Of a DNA stretch of 64,000 bases, positions 24,795 to 33,187 are shown one piece after another (within the stretch, counting starts at the first letter, position 1; each line of letters starts with the position of its first letter). Location of the stretch: the NCBI GenBank assembly GCA_944386495.1, contig CALXBE010000003.1, forward strand, positions 88,415 through 152,414. The letters are read 5' to 3'. A program made the translations under genes and the position numbers. The notes beneath the pieces were generated by a model. The model was not told the DNA's origin. It made no database searches and saw only the letters and a program-made list of their open reading frames with translations. Source of the DNA: an uncultured Gemmiger sp. (GTDB taxonomy: Bacteria; Bacillota; Clostridia; Oscillospirales; Ruminococcaceae).

Positions 24795-25463
24795 TTAGGG
24801 CTGTACCACCATTACATTATGAATGTAGGGGTTGGCTTTCAGCTGGTCCGAAATCCCTTCCGGCAGCCGTCCGTCCGACTCCACGATACAGTAGGCCGTA
24901 TCGTTTTTTCCTTCCCGGTAAAGGCGCATAAAGGCAATGTTTACATTCCAGTCGCTGAGGACCCGGGTAATGTGGGCCACCACGCCGGGCTTGTCCTGGT
25001 GCTCGGTAATGACCGAGGCATACTCTCCGGTAAACTCCACCCGCATTCCGTTGATTCGGGTGATACGCACCTTTCCTCCCCCCAGGGATTCCCCCCGGAC
25101 GGTCATGGTCTGGCCCGCCTCGTTCACCATCCGGATATCCACCGTGTTGGGATGTATCTCGGTCTCGGTTTCGTTGGGGATAAAAGCAAAATCCAATCCC
25201 CGGTCCCGGGCGATTTGGAAGGAATCCCGAATCCGCAGGTCGTCGGTGGAAAAGCCCATGATTCCTCCCAGCAAAGCCCGGTCGGTACCGTGGCCGTGGT
25301 AGGTCTGGGCAAAGGAGCCGTAGAGAGTGAACTCCACCTGCCTGAGAGGCGGTTCCAGCAGTTTCTGGGCCAGGCAGGCAATCTCCACCGCCCCCGCCGT
25401 GTGAGAGCTGGAAGGGCCTATCATATTGGGGCCCAGCACATCAAAGACACTGATAAAGGACAT
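24795..25463 (-). CDS. sdaAB: L-serine dehydratase, iron-sulfur-dependent, beta subunit
   Basis: Small subunit of the serine dehydratase. 222 residues: N-terminal SVFDVLGPNMIGPSSSHTAG signature, a middle GTDRALLGGIMGF segment, and a C-terminal ACT domain (about 150-222, TEHQDKPGVVAHITRVLSDW) that may sense serine. AAGGAGGG precedes the ATG. Only about 80 bp, mostly the terminator of the preceding ABC gene, lies upstream, and no good promoter is visible. Confidence 0.95.
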   Translation of the reverse strand: MSFISVFDVLGPNMIGPSSSHTAGAVEIACLAQKLLEPPLRQVEFTLYGSFAQTYHGHGTDRALLGGIMGFSTDDLRIRDSFQIARDRGLDFAFIPNETETEIHPNTVDIRMVNEAGQTMTVRGESLGGGKVRITRINGMRVEFTGEYASVITEHQDKPGVVAHITRVLSDWNVNIAFMRLYREGKNDTAYCIVESDGRLPEGISDQLKANPYIHNVMVVQP

Positions 25464-25491
25464 TCTATCCCTCCTTACAGGATGACGGGAA

Positions 25492-25538
25492 AAAGCCAGG
25501 GCTTTTTGAGGGGTTCGGCCCCAAAAGGCCCTGGCTTT
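25492..25538 (-). terminator. Terminator after the ABC exporter
   Basis: Minus strand 11-bp stem AAAGCCAGGGC / GCCCTGGCTTT with an inner hairpin (GGGGCCGAACCCC) followed by TTTTTCC. Transcription of sdaAB must start in this gap or read through it. Confidence 0.8.
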
Positions 25539-25547
25539 CCATTTGTA

Positions 25548-27311
25548 TCAAAGGGTCTGGCCGGTGGGGATCTGGTTCCAGAGTCTCCAGTAAATTCCCT
25601 TTTTGGCCAGGAGCTGGCGGTGGGTGCCCTCCTCCTGGATGCCTTCCTCCCCCAGCACCAGAATCCGGTCTGCATCCTTGATGGTGGTCAGCCGGTGGGC
25701 AATGGTGAGGGTGGTACGGCCCTTGGCCAGTTCGTTCAGGCTTTCGTTGACCAGAATCTCGCTCTCGTTGTCCAGAGCGCTGGTGGCCTCGTCCAGAATC
25801 AGGATGGGCGGGTTCTTCAAAAAGACCCGGGCAATGGAGATGCGCTGTTTCTGGCCGCCGGAAAGTTTGACTCCCCGCTCGCCCACATAAGTATCGTAGC
25901 CATCCTTGAGCGCCAGGATAAACTCGTGGGCACCGGCCAGCTTGGCTGCCCGGATGACCTCTTCCCGGCTGGCACCGGGTTTGCCGTAGGCAATGTTCTC
26001 ATACACAGTCCCGCTGAACAGGTAGATATCCTGCTGAACGATACCCACGCTCCGCCGGAGGGATTGCAGGGTCACCTTCCGGATATCCTGTCCGTCGATC
26101 CGGATGGCCCCCTGGGTCACCTCATAGAACCGGGGAATCAGGTTGCAGAGGGTGGTCTTGCCGCCGCCGCTGGGGCCTACCAGGCCGATATGCTCACCGG
26201 GGCGGATGGTCAGGTTCAGGTCATGGAGCACCTTGTTGTGGTCGTCAGGGTACTCGAAGTAAACATGGTCGAATTTGATTTCACCCTCGCCCACCCGAAG
26301 AGGTACGGCGTCGGGGTCGTCGAAAATCTCCACTTCGCTGTCCATGATCTCCACAAACCGCTCAATGCCGGTCATCCCCCGCTGGAACTGTTCCGCAAAC
26401 TCCACGATACGGCGGATGGTGGCGATAAGGGTGGAAACATACAGCATAAAGGCTACCAGGTCGCCGGGGTCAATGGCCCCGCTCACCAGGAACAAACCGC
26501 CGCCCACCAGGGCTACCAGGTACATCAGCCCGTCAAACAGCCGGGTGGAGCACTGGAATGCGGCCATGATCACATAGCCTTTTTTCTTGATGTCCTGGTA
26601 AGCCAGGTTGCCCTGCTGGAATTTTTCCTGTTCCAGCTCCTCGGCGGCGAAAGCCTTCACCACCCGCTGGCCCAGCAGGCTGTTCTCGATCTGGCTGTTC
26701 AGTTCTCCGATCTGGACCCGCTGCTGGCGGAACCGCTCCCGCATCCGCAGGTTGAGTTTGGTGGCCACCACCCCCATAAGGGGAACACAGAGGAAGATGA
26801 GGAGGGTCAGGGGCAGGCTGCATCCGGCCAGAATGATAAAGCTGGCCGTAATTTTGATTGCCGCAATGAAAAACTCCTCGGGACAATGGTGGGCGAACTC
26901 GGTCACATCGAACAGGTCGTTGGTGATGCGGCCCATGATCTGGCCCACCTTGGTGTTGTTGTAGTAGGTGTGGCTCAGCCGCTGAAGATGGGCAAAGGCA
27001 TCCCGGCGCATGTCGGTCTCCACATATACGCCCATTACATGGCCCATATCCGCCATAAAGAACTGGGCAGCCGCATCAATGAGCCGAAGGACCAGATAGA
27101 GCAGCCCCAGTTCAAGGACGATTTCCACCGTCAGGGTGGAGCCGTCCACGGCGCTGTTGGTGATATACCGCATGATCAGAGGCAGAACGATCTCACAGAT
27201 ACAGGTGAGGGCTGCACAGAACAGGTCCAGGGCTATGGTCCTGGAATAGGGCCGCATATAAGGCCAGAACCGCCGGAGCAGCTGGCTTACCGGCCGGGTA
27301 TGTTGGTTCAT
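25548..27311 (-). CDS. ABC exporter, fused permease and ATPase (MsbA/MdlB-like)
   Basis: Half-transporter of 587 residues acting as a homodimer or with an unseen partner in the cytoplasmic membrane. Six transmembrane helices fill the first 320 residues; the ATPase follows with Walker A GPSGGGKTT, Q-loop IVQQDIYLFSG, signature LSGGQKQR, Walker B ILILDEATSALD and H-loop IAHRLTT. All catalytic residues are present. The substrate could be lipid, peptide or drug; the neighbours do not settle it. AGGAG precedes the ATG, and it is alone between terminators. Confidence 0.93.
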   Translation of the reverse strand: MNQHTRPVSQLLRRFWPYMRPYSRTIALDLFCAALTCICEIVLPLIMRYITNSAVDGSTLTVEIVLELGLLYLVLRLIDAAAQFFMADMGHVMGVYVETDMRRDAFAHLQRLSHTYYNNTKVGQIMGRITNDLFDVTEFAHHCPEEFFIAAIKITASFIILAGCSLPLTLLIFLCVPLMGVVATKLNLRMRERFRQQRVQIGELNSQIENSLLGQRVVKAFAAEELEQEKFQQGNLAYQDIKKKGYVIMAAFQCSTRLFDGLMYLVALVGGGLFLVSGAIDPGDLVAFMLYVSTLIATIRRIVEFAEQFQRGMTGIERFVEIMDSEVEIFDDPDAVPLRVGEGEIKFDHVYFEYPDDHNKVLHDLNLTIRPGEHIGLVGPSGGGKTTLCNLIPRFYEVTQGAIRIDGQDIRKVTLQSLRRSVGIVQQDIYLFSGTVYENIAYGKPGASREEVIRAAKLAGAHEFILALKDGYDTYVGERGVKLSGGQKQRISIARVFLKNPPILILDEATSALDNESEILVNESLNELAKGRTTLTIAHRLTTIKDADRILVLGEEGIQEEGTHRQLLAKKGIYWRLWNQIPTGQTL

Positions 27312-27342
27312 GATTCTTTCTCCTGGTTGTTAAACACAGAGG

Positions 27343-27364
27343 GCCGGGAGGTTTCCCTCCCGGC
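27343..27364 (-). terminator. Terminator of the GDSL hydrolase gene
   Basis: Perfect 9-bp GC-rich stem GCCGGGAGG / CCTCCCGGC with a 4-nt loop. The T-run after it on the minus strand is weak (CCTCTGTGTTT). Confidence 0.6.
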
Positions 27365-27372
27365 TGTAATTG

Positions 27373-29049
27373 TTATTCCTGGAATTCAGGCTCCTGCGTG
27401 ATATCCGGCACAGAACTGACCGACAAAACCTGCTGGTCAGTTCCATTCCCGGCTGCCCCCTCTCCCCCCTCTGTCGGAGGCGGGTCCGGCTGTTCCGGAG
27501 TTGGGTCCGGAGTGGGGGCGGGTGTAGGAGCGGGAGTGGGCGCCGGCGTGGGAGCCGGGGTGGGGGCAGGCGTAGGCGCCGGAGTGGGATTTGGTGTGGC
27601 CGGGGCCGGAGTAGGCGTGGCCGGGGCCGGAGTGGGTGTGGCCGGGGCCGGAGTGGGTGTGGCCGGGGCCGGAGTGGGTGTGGCCGGGGCCGGGGTGGGG
27701 GTAGGAGCCGGAGTGGAGGCCTGGATCTTATCCCCCTCAATATGGCACTTGGAGCAGACATACCGGTCGTTTCCCGATTCAGTTGTCCAGTCATGGCTGG
27801 TGCATTCCACAAAGTTGGCCACAATGTACACGCCGTTGGCATCCAGTCCCTCCGGGATGACCATGGTGGCGCTGGCACCGCCGGAGACACTGCCCACATT
27901 GCAGCTCCAGTGGTCAAAGAGCCAGCCCGCGCTGGGAGCTGCCTGGAGACTGATGGTATCCCCGATCTTGACGCTGGTGGCAGAGCTGGCCGCAGTGCCC
28001 TGGCCGCTTACTCCCACTTCCAGAGGATAATAAGTACCGCTCTGGGAGCCGGGGTCCCGTACCGCAATGGGGTCGGAGGAGATAAGGCCAGGGATAACAC
28101 CGTCTGGCTCGGGGATTTTTCCCAGAGGCTGAGGCCGGGTATCCGGGTTGGTGCAGGGATGGGTGCGGACATACTCGAAGAAGGCCGTGACTCCGACCTT
28201 GCTGAGATGGACCCCGTCGGAGAGGGTGTAATCCTCCTTGGCCCAGCCGGTGACCGGGTCCTTCAGGGCCTCCGCAGTGTTGAGATAGTAGTAACCCTCC
28301 TCCTCGCACATCTCCGCAATGGCCAGGTTATAGGCATCGATCTGGCTCTGGTGGAGATTGGAGTTGCTCCGCTGCTTATCCAGGGGAGGAATGGAGCTGA
28401 CGATAATATCCGCATAGGGCCAGGCCTCGTGGATGGCGGCCAGGCCTTCGCTGTAGGATTCAATGAATTTGGTGGCATCGGTGGAAGTGCCGTAAAGGTT
28501 GTTGGTGCCGAAGCCGATGATGACCCGCTGGGGTTTCAGCATGGCCACAGCTTCGGGCATGGTGTAGCTCTTGCTGTCTCCCTTGAACTTTTCGCACTTC
28601 AGGCTGGTGATGGCTCCCGCACCCATGGAGACCACGCCGATGTTGTTCTGGATGGAGGTAAAGGCTTCCCCGGTCTCCTCATCCGCATACATCATATACC
28701 GGTAGGTATTGCTGTCTCCCAGGAAAAGGGTCCCGTCCACATATTCCTGGCCCGCATCCGCTCCCTTGGCCAGAACGGTGCCGTCAAAGGCTTCTGCATC
28801 CAGAACACCGGCGCTGGCATCATAGGAATCATCCGCCGCCAGGTTTTCCAGATCCTCCTGGGTGTACTGGTATCCGTCCCCTGTGGGGGCATGGCGGGCT
28901 CCCACCACCAGGGAAACTGCTACCACCGTGCAGACGGCAGCCACCCCTACGGCGGCGGCAATGGCCGGGGACCGCTTCACGGTCTTGGCCACCTTCCTCC
29001 CCAGTTTTTTACATACATCGGTTATTCTTACCGGTTTTTCATACCTCAT
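27373..29049 (-). CDS. Membrane-anchored SGNH/GDSL hydrolase with Pro-rich repeat region
   Basis: 558 residues. A cytoplasmic basic N-terminus and one membrane helix (about residues 28-50) export the rest. The SGNH domain (about 80-310) has the nucleophile in LFLGDSNT, GFGTNN, and the Asp-His pair in LSDGVHLS, so an esterase or O-acyl hydrolase acting on cell-wall or glycan substrates is likely. Then come a beta-rich bacterial repeat (about 345-415, WLFDHWSC), a CSKC pair after SHDW, a Thr-Pro-Ala repeat of about 75 residues and a short tail without a sorting motif. The ATG at 29049 has AAGGAG 8 nt upstream; a GTG at 29055 is less well placed. Confidence 0.85.
   Translation of the reverse strand: MRYEKPVRITDVCKKLGRKVAKTVKRSPAIAAAVGVAAVCTVVAVSLVVGARHAPTGDGYQYTQEDLENLAADDSYDASAGVLDAEAFDGTVLAKGADAGQEYVDGTLFLGDSNTYRYMMYADEETGEAFTSIQNNIGVVSMGAGAITSLKCEKFKGDSKSYTMPEAVAMLKPQRVIIGFGTNNLYGTSTDATKFIESYSEGLAAIHEAWPYADIIVSSIPPLDKQRSNSNLHQSQIDAYNLAIAEMCEEEGYYYLNTAEALKDPVTGWAKEDYTLSDGVHLSKVGVTAFFEYVRTHPCTNPDTRPQPLGKIPEPDGVIPGLISSDPIAVRDPGSQSGTYYPLEVGVSGQGTAASSATSVKIGDTISLQAAPSAGWLFDHWSCNVGSVSGGASATMVIPEGLDANGVYIVANFVECTSHDWTTESGNDRYVCSKCHIEGDKIQASTPAPTPTPAPATPTPAPATPTPAPATPTPAPATPTPAPATPNPTPAPTPAPTPAPTPAPTPAPTPAPTPDPTPEQPDPPPTEGGEGAAGNGTDQQVLSVSSVPDITQEPEFQE
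27593..27697 (-). repeat. Five-copy 21-bp tandem repeat encoding TPTPAPA
   Basis: Units start at 27593, 27614, 27635, 27656 and 27677 and differ at one or two positions only. They encode the heptad TPTPAPA within the GDSL hydrolase; a looser 12-bp TPAP repeat continues to about 27500. In-frame unit length means copy changes alter linker length without frameshift. Confidence 0.9.
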
Positions 29050-29149
29050 GGCCACAACTCCTTACAAAAAGAGATAGAATCCTGATTATATCTTTTCACC
29101 TACTATACACCATTTCAATCAATCATTCCATAGAAATTTGTTTTTTTAA

Positions 29150-29191
29150 ACAAATAAAGGACCCTCTGAGACAGTATTCCCCAGAGAGTCC
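29150..29191 (-). terminator. Terminator of the ECF S-component gene
   Basis: Minus strand GGACTCTCTG / CAGAGGGTCC stem (one mismatch) followed by TTTATTTGTTT. Confidence 0.75.
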
Positions 29192-29204
29192 TGCAATTTT
29201 CAGG

Positions 29205-29864
29205 TTATTCGTCCATCAATCCGCTTCTGTGCAAAGCAGGTTCCAGGGCCAGGTAAAGGGCTACGGCGCAGACGGTGGAGAGCAGGCTGTTCACCAAAGT
29301 CACTCCGCCGGCGATCTTCATGGTAACTTCGGCCAGGTCCACCGCCTGCCCAAAGATATACCGGTTCCGGAAATAGCCCAGGAAGGGGTCGGTAAACACA
29401 TTCACAAACAGGCCGCTGAAAGCACTGAGGGTGACTGCTCCCAGGTACCGGCCCCGGGAGATGTTCTGCCGTTCCATCTTTTTCAGCTTGAATACCCGGT
29501 GGGCCACCCCGCCGCAGACCAGGCCAATAATGAATTTCAGGATAAAAGTGGTGACTGCATACCCCACATCCCCTGCCACGATGTCCGCCAGAGCAAGGCC
29601 CATGGCTCCGGCCAGACCGCCGGACACACCGTCCAGAAGCATGGCGGTAAGCACCGTAAAGGTGTTTCCCAGATGGAAGGAAGACCCCAGTCCCAGCACA
29701 TTGGGAATCCGGAAAAACTCGTAGGCCACAAAACTCAGGGCCGCCATCATACCGATAATGCTGATTTTTTTGGCAGTAAAGCGGGTATGGGTGACCGCCG
29801 CCACAAACAAAGCCAGTGCCACCGCCCCGAAAAGCAGCAGCCAGATCACAGGCTGAGATACCAT
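29205..29864 (-). CDS. ECF transporter S component (vitamin uptake, probably B6-related)
   Basis: 219 residues with about six hydrophobic helices. The segment KKISIIGMMAALSFVAYEFF followed by RIP..., then HLGNTFTVLTAMLLDGVSGGLAGAMG, is the substrate-binding subunit pattern of energy-coupling-factor transporters, which share a common EcfAA'T module encoded elsewhere. It is transcribed divergently from a MocR/PdxR-type regulator that contains a PLP-binding domain. Such pairs usually control vitamin B6 genes, so pyridoxine or pyridoxal is the likely substrate; that is inference from context. GAGAGGTG precedes the ATG. Confidence 0.8.
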   Translation of the reverse strand: MVSQPVIWLLLFGAVALALFVAAVTHTRFTAKKISIIGMMAALSFVAYEFFRIPNVLGLGSSFHLGNTFTVLTAMLLDGVSGGLAGAMGLALADIVAGDVGYAVTTFILKFIIGLVCGGVAHRVFKLKKMERQNISRGRYLGAVTLSAFSGLFVNVFTDPFLGYFRNRYIFGQAVDLAEVTMKIAGGVTLVNSLLSTVCAVALYLALEPALHRSGLMDE

Positions 29865-29882
29865 AATAACGATACACCTCTC

Positions 29883-29911
29883 TTGACAAAACTCCCCGTC
29901 CGGGATATGCT
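29883..29911 (+). promoter_or_regulatory. Promoter of the MocR-type regulator gene
   Basis: TTGACA (29883-29888), 17-bp spacer, TATGCT (29906-29911). A TATAAT on the opposite strand (29915-29920) is the likely -10 of the ECF gene, so the two promoters overlap back to back. Confidence 0.55.
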
Positions 29912-29923
29912 CCCATTATAATC

Positions 29924-29953
29924 CGTTCTGATACCATTGAAATGCCCAGAACG
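29924..29953. promoter_or_regulatory. Inverted repeat, candidate operator in the ECF/MocR intergenic region
   Basis: CGTTCTG (29924-29930) and CAGAACG (29947-29953) are perfect complements 16 bp apart. They bracket the -35 zone of the ECF promoter and lie just downstream of the regulator's start site, a position suited to control of both genes by the regulator. Confidence 0.45.
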
Positions 29954-29987
29954 CAACTTTTTTATGGGTTCAGTTTGAGGTGTAACC

Positions 29988-31400
29988 ATGAATGATATTA
30001 CCTTTCTTCCACTGAAAGAAGGGGAAGAACCCCTCTACAGCCAGCTCTACAATCAGCTGGCCGGGCAGATCCGCCGGGGAAGCCTTTTCCCCGGCACCCG
30101 GATGCCGGGCAAACGGTCCCTGGCCCAGCGGCTGGGTCTCAGCGTAAACACGGTGGACACCGCTTATCAGATGCTGGTGGCGGAGGGGTATCTGGAATCC
30201 CGGCCCCGGAGCGGCTTTTTTGTCCAGCAGGTGGAGCAGCTGCTGGAAGTTCCCCGTCAGCAGGCAGCCCCCGCCCCCGCGCCCCCGCCCAGACCCCGGT
30301 TTGACTGTTCCACCGGCAGCGTGGACACCGACCTTTTCCCCTTCCGCACCTGGGGGAGGATTCAGCGGGACCTGCTCTACCAAAGCCCCCAGCTCCTCCA
30401 CCACGGTCCCCGGCAGGGAGACGAAAATCTCCGTCAGGCAGTGCTGGAATATCTGGAAGCCTACCGGGGAGTGAAATGCACCCTCCCTCAGCTGGTCATC
30501 GGGGCAGGAGTGGAATATCTGCTGGGCCTGGTAGGAGGGCTCCTCAAAGGGAAAACCGCCGCCATTGAAAACCCGGGATATTCCCGGCCCGGAATCATCC
30601 TGGAAAACAACGGGGTATCCTGCCGGGCGGTGGAGATAGACGGCAGCGGCCTGCGGGTGGACCTGCTGGAAAAGAGCGGGGCCGACCTTTGCTACATCAC
30701 CCCCAGCCATCATTTTCCCACCGGGGTCACCATGCCGGCAGGCCGGCGGAGCCAGCTTCTCCGGTGGGCCATGGCCCGGCCGGGGCGGTACATTCTGGAG
30801 GACGACTATGACGCGGAATTCCGGTTCCAGCTCAGACCCCTGCCCAGCCTCCAGGGGATGGGCGGCCCCGGCGGCCCGGTCATCTACCTGTTCACCTTCA
30901 GCAAGACCCTGGCCCCCAGCATCCGAATCGCCGGAATGGTCCTTCCCCTCTCCCTGGTGGAGGAATACGAAAAAATGTACGGGGCTTACAGCAACACCGT
31001 AAGCCGGTTTGAACAGCAGACCCTGGCCCAGTTTATCCAGCGGGGCCATTTCACCCGCCATCTGGCCCGGATGCGGAGCCTGTACAAAGCCCGTCTGGGA
31101 CATCTGGTAACAGAGTTGGAAAAGGCCTTTGGTCCCGGACGGCTGGTTCTCCGGGGCCAGCACACCGGCCTTCACCTGCTGGTCACCCTGCCGGGAGGTC
31201 CCTCCGAGGAGGAGCTGGTGGCCCGGGCGGGAGCGGCAGGGATTCGATTGTCCGGTCTCAGCCAGTACTACCTTACCGGGCGGGAAAACTGTCCCCCCTC
31301 CACAGTGGTGCTGGGATATGCCAGCCTGGGGGATGAGGACATTCCCGCCCTGGCCGCCGCCCTGAAAGAAGCCTGGCTGGGTCAGCCCAGCAGCTCCTGA
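29988..31400 (+). CDS. MocR-family (GntR HTH + aminotransferase-like) regulator, PdxR type
   Basis: 470 residues. Residues 1-80 are a GntR winged helix (PLYSQLYNQLAGQIRRGSLF, RMPGKRSLAQRLGLSVNTVD). After a Pro/Ala linker, residues 105-465 form a fold-type I aminotransferase-like domain with the PLP-binding lysine in FTFSKTLAPSIRIAG. Such proteins sense PLP and control B6 synthesis or uptake, or other amino-acid-related genes. The divergent ECF S-component supports the B6 role. GAGGTG precedes the ATG. Its 3' end overlaps the convergent LCP-like gene by 19 bp. Confidence 0.88.
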   Translation: MNDITFLPLKEGEEPLYSQLYNQLAGQIRRGSLFPGTRMPGKRSLAQRLGLSVNTVDTAYQMLVAEGYLESRPRSGFFVQQVEQLLEVPRQQAAPAPAPPPRPRFDCSTGSVDTDLFPFRTWGRIQRDLLYQSPQLLHHGPRQGDENLRQAVLEYLEAYRGVKCTLPQLVIGAGVEYLLGLVGGLLKGKTAAIENPGYSRPGIILENNGVSCRAVEIDGSGLRVDLLEKSGADLCYITPSHHFPTGVTMPAGRRSQLLRWAMARPGRYILEDDYDAEFRFQLRPLPSLQGMGGPGGPVIYLFTFSKTLAPSIRIAGMVLPLSLVEEYEKMYGAYSNTVSRFEQQTLAQFIQRGHFTRHLARMRSLYKARLGHLVTELEKAFGPGRLVLRGQHTGLHLLVTLPGGPSEEELVARAGAAGIRLSGLSQYYLTGRENCPPSTVVLGYASLGDEDIPALAAALKEAWLGQPSSS

Positions 31401-32158
31401 ACCGTCACCGCCCCTTTGGGCTCCAGGGCAAACCGGTCTTTCCCCTCCCATGTTCCGGACAATTCCTGAAAGGAGAGGGTGGTCTGCTGGCCTTCCAGAT
31501 GTTCCAAAAGCCCTTCCAGCACCTCCAGGTCCAGGGCGGTCAGGCTGGTAAGAAGGGTGCTGCTCTCCTGGCGGAGGGCCGGGATGAAGCCGGTCAGGTC
31601 TCCCTGTTCCAGCCACCCTTCCCAAAGGGTCTGTTCCTGTTTCACCCCTTCCTCTCCCCCGGTTTCCAGAGCCTGTTCCAGCCCCCGGGTGAGGGTAAGG
31701 GGGTCCCGCCCCTTCCCCTGGCTCAGAGCGAAGCCCCCGGAAAGGGTCTCCCAGCTGTCGGGGCCTGCCGCCAGATAGAGGGGCGGTTCTTTATCCGCTG
31801 TCTGGCCCAGCAGGGCCGCCGCCCGGGCGGGGCCTGCGGTCCTGTAACATTCCCGGAGGGTCTGGCTTCCCGCCGGGGTGGAGACCACCGTCTGCCCCGG
31901 GATGACCGCGGCAGTAATGGCGGTGCCGGGGCCGTCCAGCCGAACCAGCAGGAAGCAGGGTTCATCCCCTGCCCAGACCAGAAGGAGGGACCGCTCCTCC
32001 TGGGCGCCGGGAGGGATGACCACCTGGGAGTCCTCCTCCCACACCTGCTGGGGCGGGTTCTGCCAGCTGCCCCAGAGGACAAAGAATCCCGCCAGAGGCA
32101 GCAGCACCACCAGGGTAATAAAAAAAGAGAGCAAAAAGTTTCCGGTCCAGCGCAGCAT
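31382..32158 (-). CDS. Membrane-anchored protein, LytR-CpsA-Psr-like in outline
   Basis: 258 residues. One N-terminal membrane helix (about 8-32) precedes an extracytoplasmic domain. The segment LLLVWAGDEPCFLLVRLDGP followed by ITAAVIPGQTVV has the outline of the LCP catalytic core (strand, then a value-returning strand, then a SIPRDT-like loop), but the key Arg/Asp residues of active LCP ligases are not visible. It may be a degenerate LCP or unrelated. I placed the start at the ATG at 32158, which follows GGAAGGAGG; the longer frame upstream has no ribosome-binding site. Confidence 0.5.
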   Translation of the reverse strand: MLRWTGNFLLSFFITLVVLLPLAGFFVLWGSWQNPPQQVWEEDSQVVIPPGAQEERSLLLVWAGDEPCFLLVRLDGPGTAITAAVIPGQTVVSTPAGSQTLRECYRTAGPARAAALLGQTADKEPPLYLAAGPDSWETLSGGFALSQGKGRDPLTLTRGLEQALETGGEEGVKQEQTLWEGWLEQGDLTGFIPALRQESSTLLTSLTALDLEVLEGLLEHLEGQQTTLSFQELSGTWEGKDRFALEPKGAVTVQELLG

Positions 32159-32220
32159 AATCTGCCTCCTTCCACACATACTAGTTCCAGTATGACCCGT
32201 GGGAGAGGAGAACAATCAAA

Positions 32221-32466
32221 ATGGATATTCGGCTTTATCAAAAATTTCTGGAAGAAAACGAACAGGCTCAGAACAAGCTGGCCCATCTGGACCCGGGAAA
32301 GGGATTCAAGCCTCAGGGCCCCGAAAATCCCCTGGCAGGGGGGGACGGTCTTCCCCTTCAGGCGGGAGCGGACATGATGGCCTCCGCCTTTGACCCTACC
32401 GGCAGCTGGACCGGCATTCCCCAGCAGCCCGGGGAAGTACCCCAGCAGGACGCCGACGACCTGTAA
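32221..32466 (+). CDS. Small hypothetical protein, 81 aa
   Basis: Not recognised. An N-terminal helix of about 25 residues (LYQKFLEENEQAQNKLAHLD) is followed by a Gly/Pro/Gln-rich tail without regular structure. No membrane segment. GAGAGGAG lies about 9 nt before the ATG; a strong terminator follows at once. It is divergent from the LCP-like gene, with a CATACT/AGTATG inverted repeat (32177-32194) between them. Confidence 0.55.
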   Translation: MDIRLYQKFLEENEQAQNKLAHLDPGKGFKPQGPENPLAGGDGLPLQAGADMMASAFDPTGSWTGIPQQPGEVPQQDADDL

Positions 32467-32471
32467 AATCA

Positions 32472-32510
32472 AAAGGGACGGAACCCGCAGAAGGTTCCGT
32501 CCCTTTTTCT
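32472..32510 (+). terminator. Bidirectional terminator
   Basis: Perfect 14-bp stem AAAGGGACGGAACC / GGTTCCGTCCCTTT with a 7-nt loop, T-run on the plus side and A-run on the other. Lies between the convergent 81-aa gene and HAD gene. Confidence 0.92.
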
Positions 32511-33175
32511 TATATAGTTCCCTTCTGGCCGAAGATGATTTCCGCCAGGGCCTGAGGAGTGTCCACTATGTACTCTGCTCCGGCCCGGTTCAGCTCCTCG
32601 AAGGTGCGGAATCCCCACAGCACTCCGATTGCTGGAAGGTACCCGTTATGGCCGGTGGCAATATCCACATCGCTGTCCCCCACAAAGATGGTGGTGGCCG
32701 GATCGGCCTCCATCTTCTCCATCAGCTGGAACAGTCCAGTGGGGTCCGGCTTGGGAGCCACTCCCTGCTTCCGGCCCTGGACGAAGGTGACCCTTCCCCC
32801 GAAATAGTGGCGTATCACCTGCCGGGCCATATCGTCGTCCTTGTTGGACAGCACCCCTACCGTCACATTTCCTTCCGAGAGGGCTTCCAGAAGGGGAAGG
32901 ATTCCCGGGTAGGGAGCGGTCTTGTCCTCCTTATGGGCATCATACCGCCGCTGGAACTGGGCCAGGGCCGTTTCCAGGGTATGCGGGTCCCGCCGGTCGG
33001 GCGGGGTAAACCGCTCCACCAGCTTGGGAATCCCGTTTCCCACAAAGGTTTTGTATTCATCCATGGTATGGGTGGGCCATCCGTTCTGTTGGCAGACCCA
33101 GTTGGCCGCATCCCCCAAGTCATCGATGGTGTTCAGCAGGGTGCCGTCCAGGTCAAAAATCACAGTCTGATACAT
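32510..33175 (-). CDS. HAD-superfamily phosphatase (phosphoglycolate phosphatase-like)
   Basis: 221 residues. Motif I VIFDLDGTLLNT carries the nucleophile Asp; motif II is VGVLSNKDD; motif III the lysine in KPDP; motif IV VGDSDVD. A cap domain of about 65 residues (CQQNGWPTHTMDEYKTFVGNG) follows motif I, as in subfamily IA phosphoglycolate phosphatases. Substrate is not certain; these enzymes also act on other small phosphates. It is the last gene of an operon with two bPH2 membrane proteins, 12 bp after the previous stop. Confidence 0.88.
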   Translation of the reverse strand: MYQTVIFDLDGTLLNTIDDLGDAANWVCQQNGWPTHTMDEYKTFVGNGIPKLVERFTPPDRRDPHTLETALAQFQRRYDAHKEDKTAPYPGILPLLEALSEGNVTVGVLSNKDDDMARQVIRHYFGGRVTFVQGRKQGVAPKPDPTGLFQLMEKMEADPATTIFVGDSDVDIATGHNGYLPAIGVLWGFRTFEELNRAGAEYIVDTPQALAEIIFGQKGTI

Positions 33176-33187
33176 TGTTCTTCCCTT

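Noticed and set aside
24561-27401. Long plus-strand open frame opposite sdaAB and the ABC exporter
   Set aside because: It spans two recognised genes and their terminator on the other strand; shadow only.
27500-27720. CRISPR-like repeat array
   Set aside because: Repeats are directly adjacent without unique spacers and encode a Pro-rich protein linker in frame.
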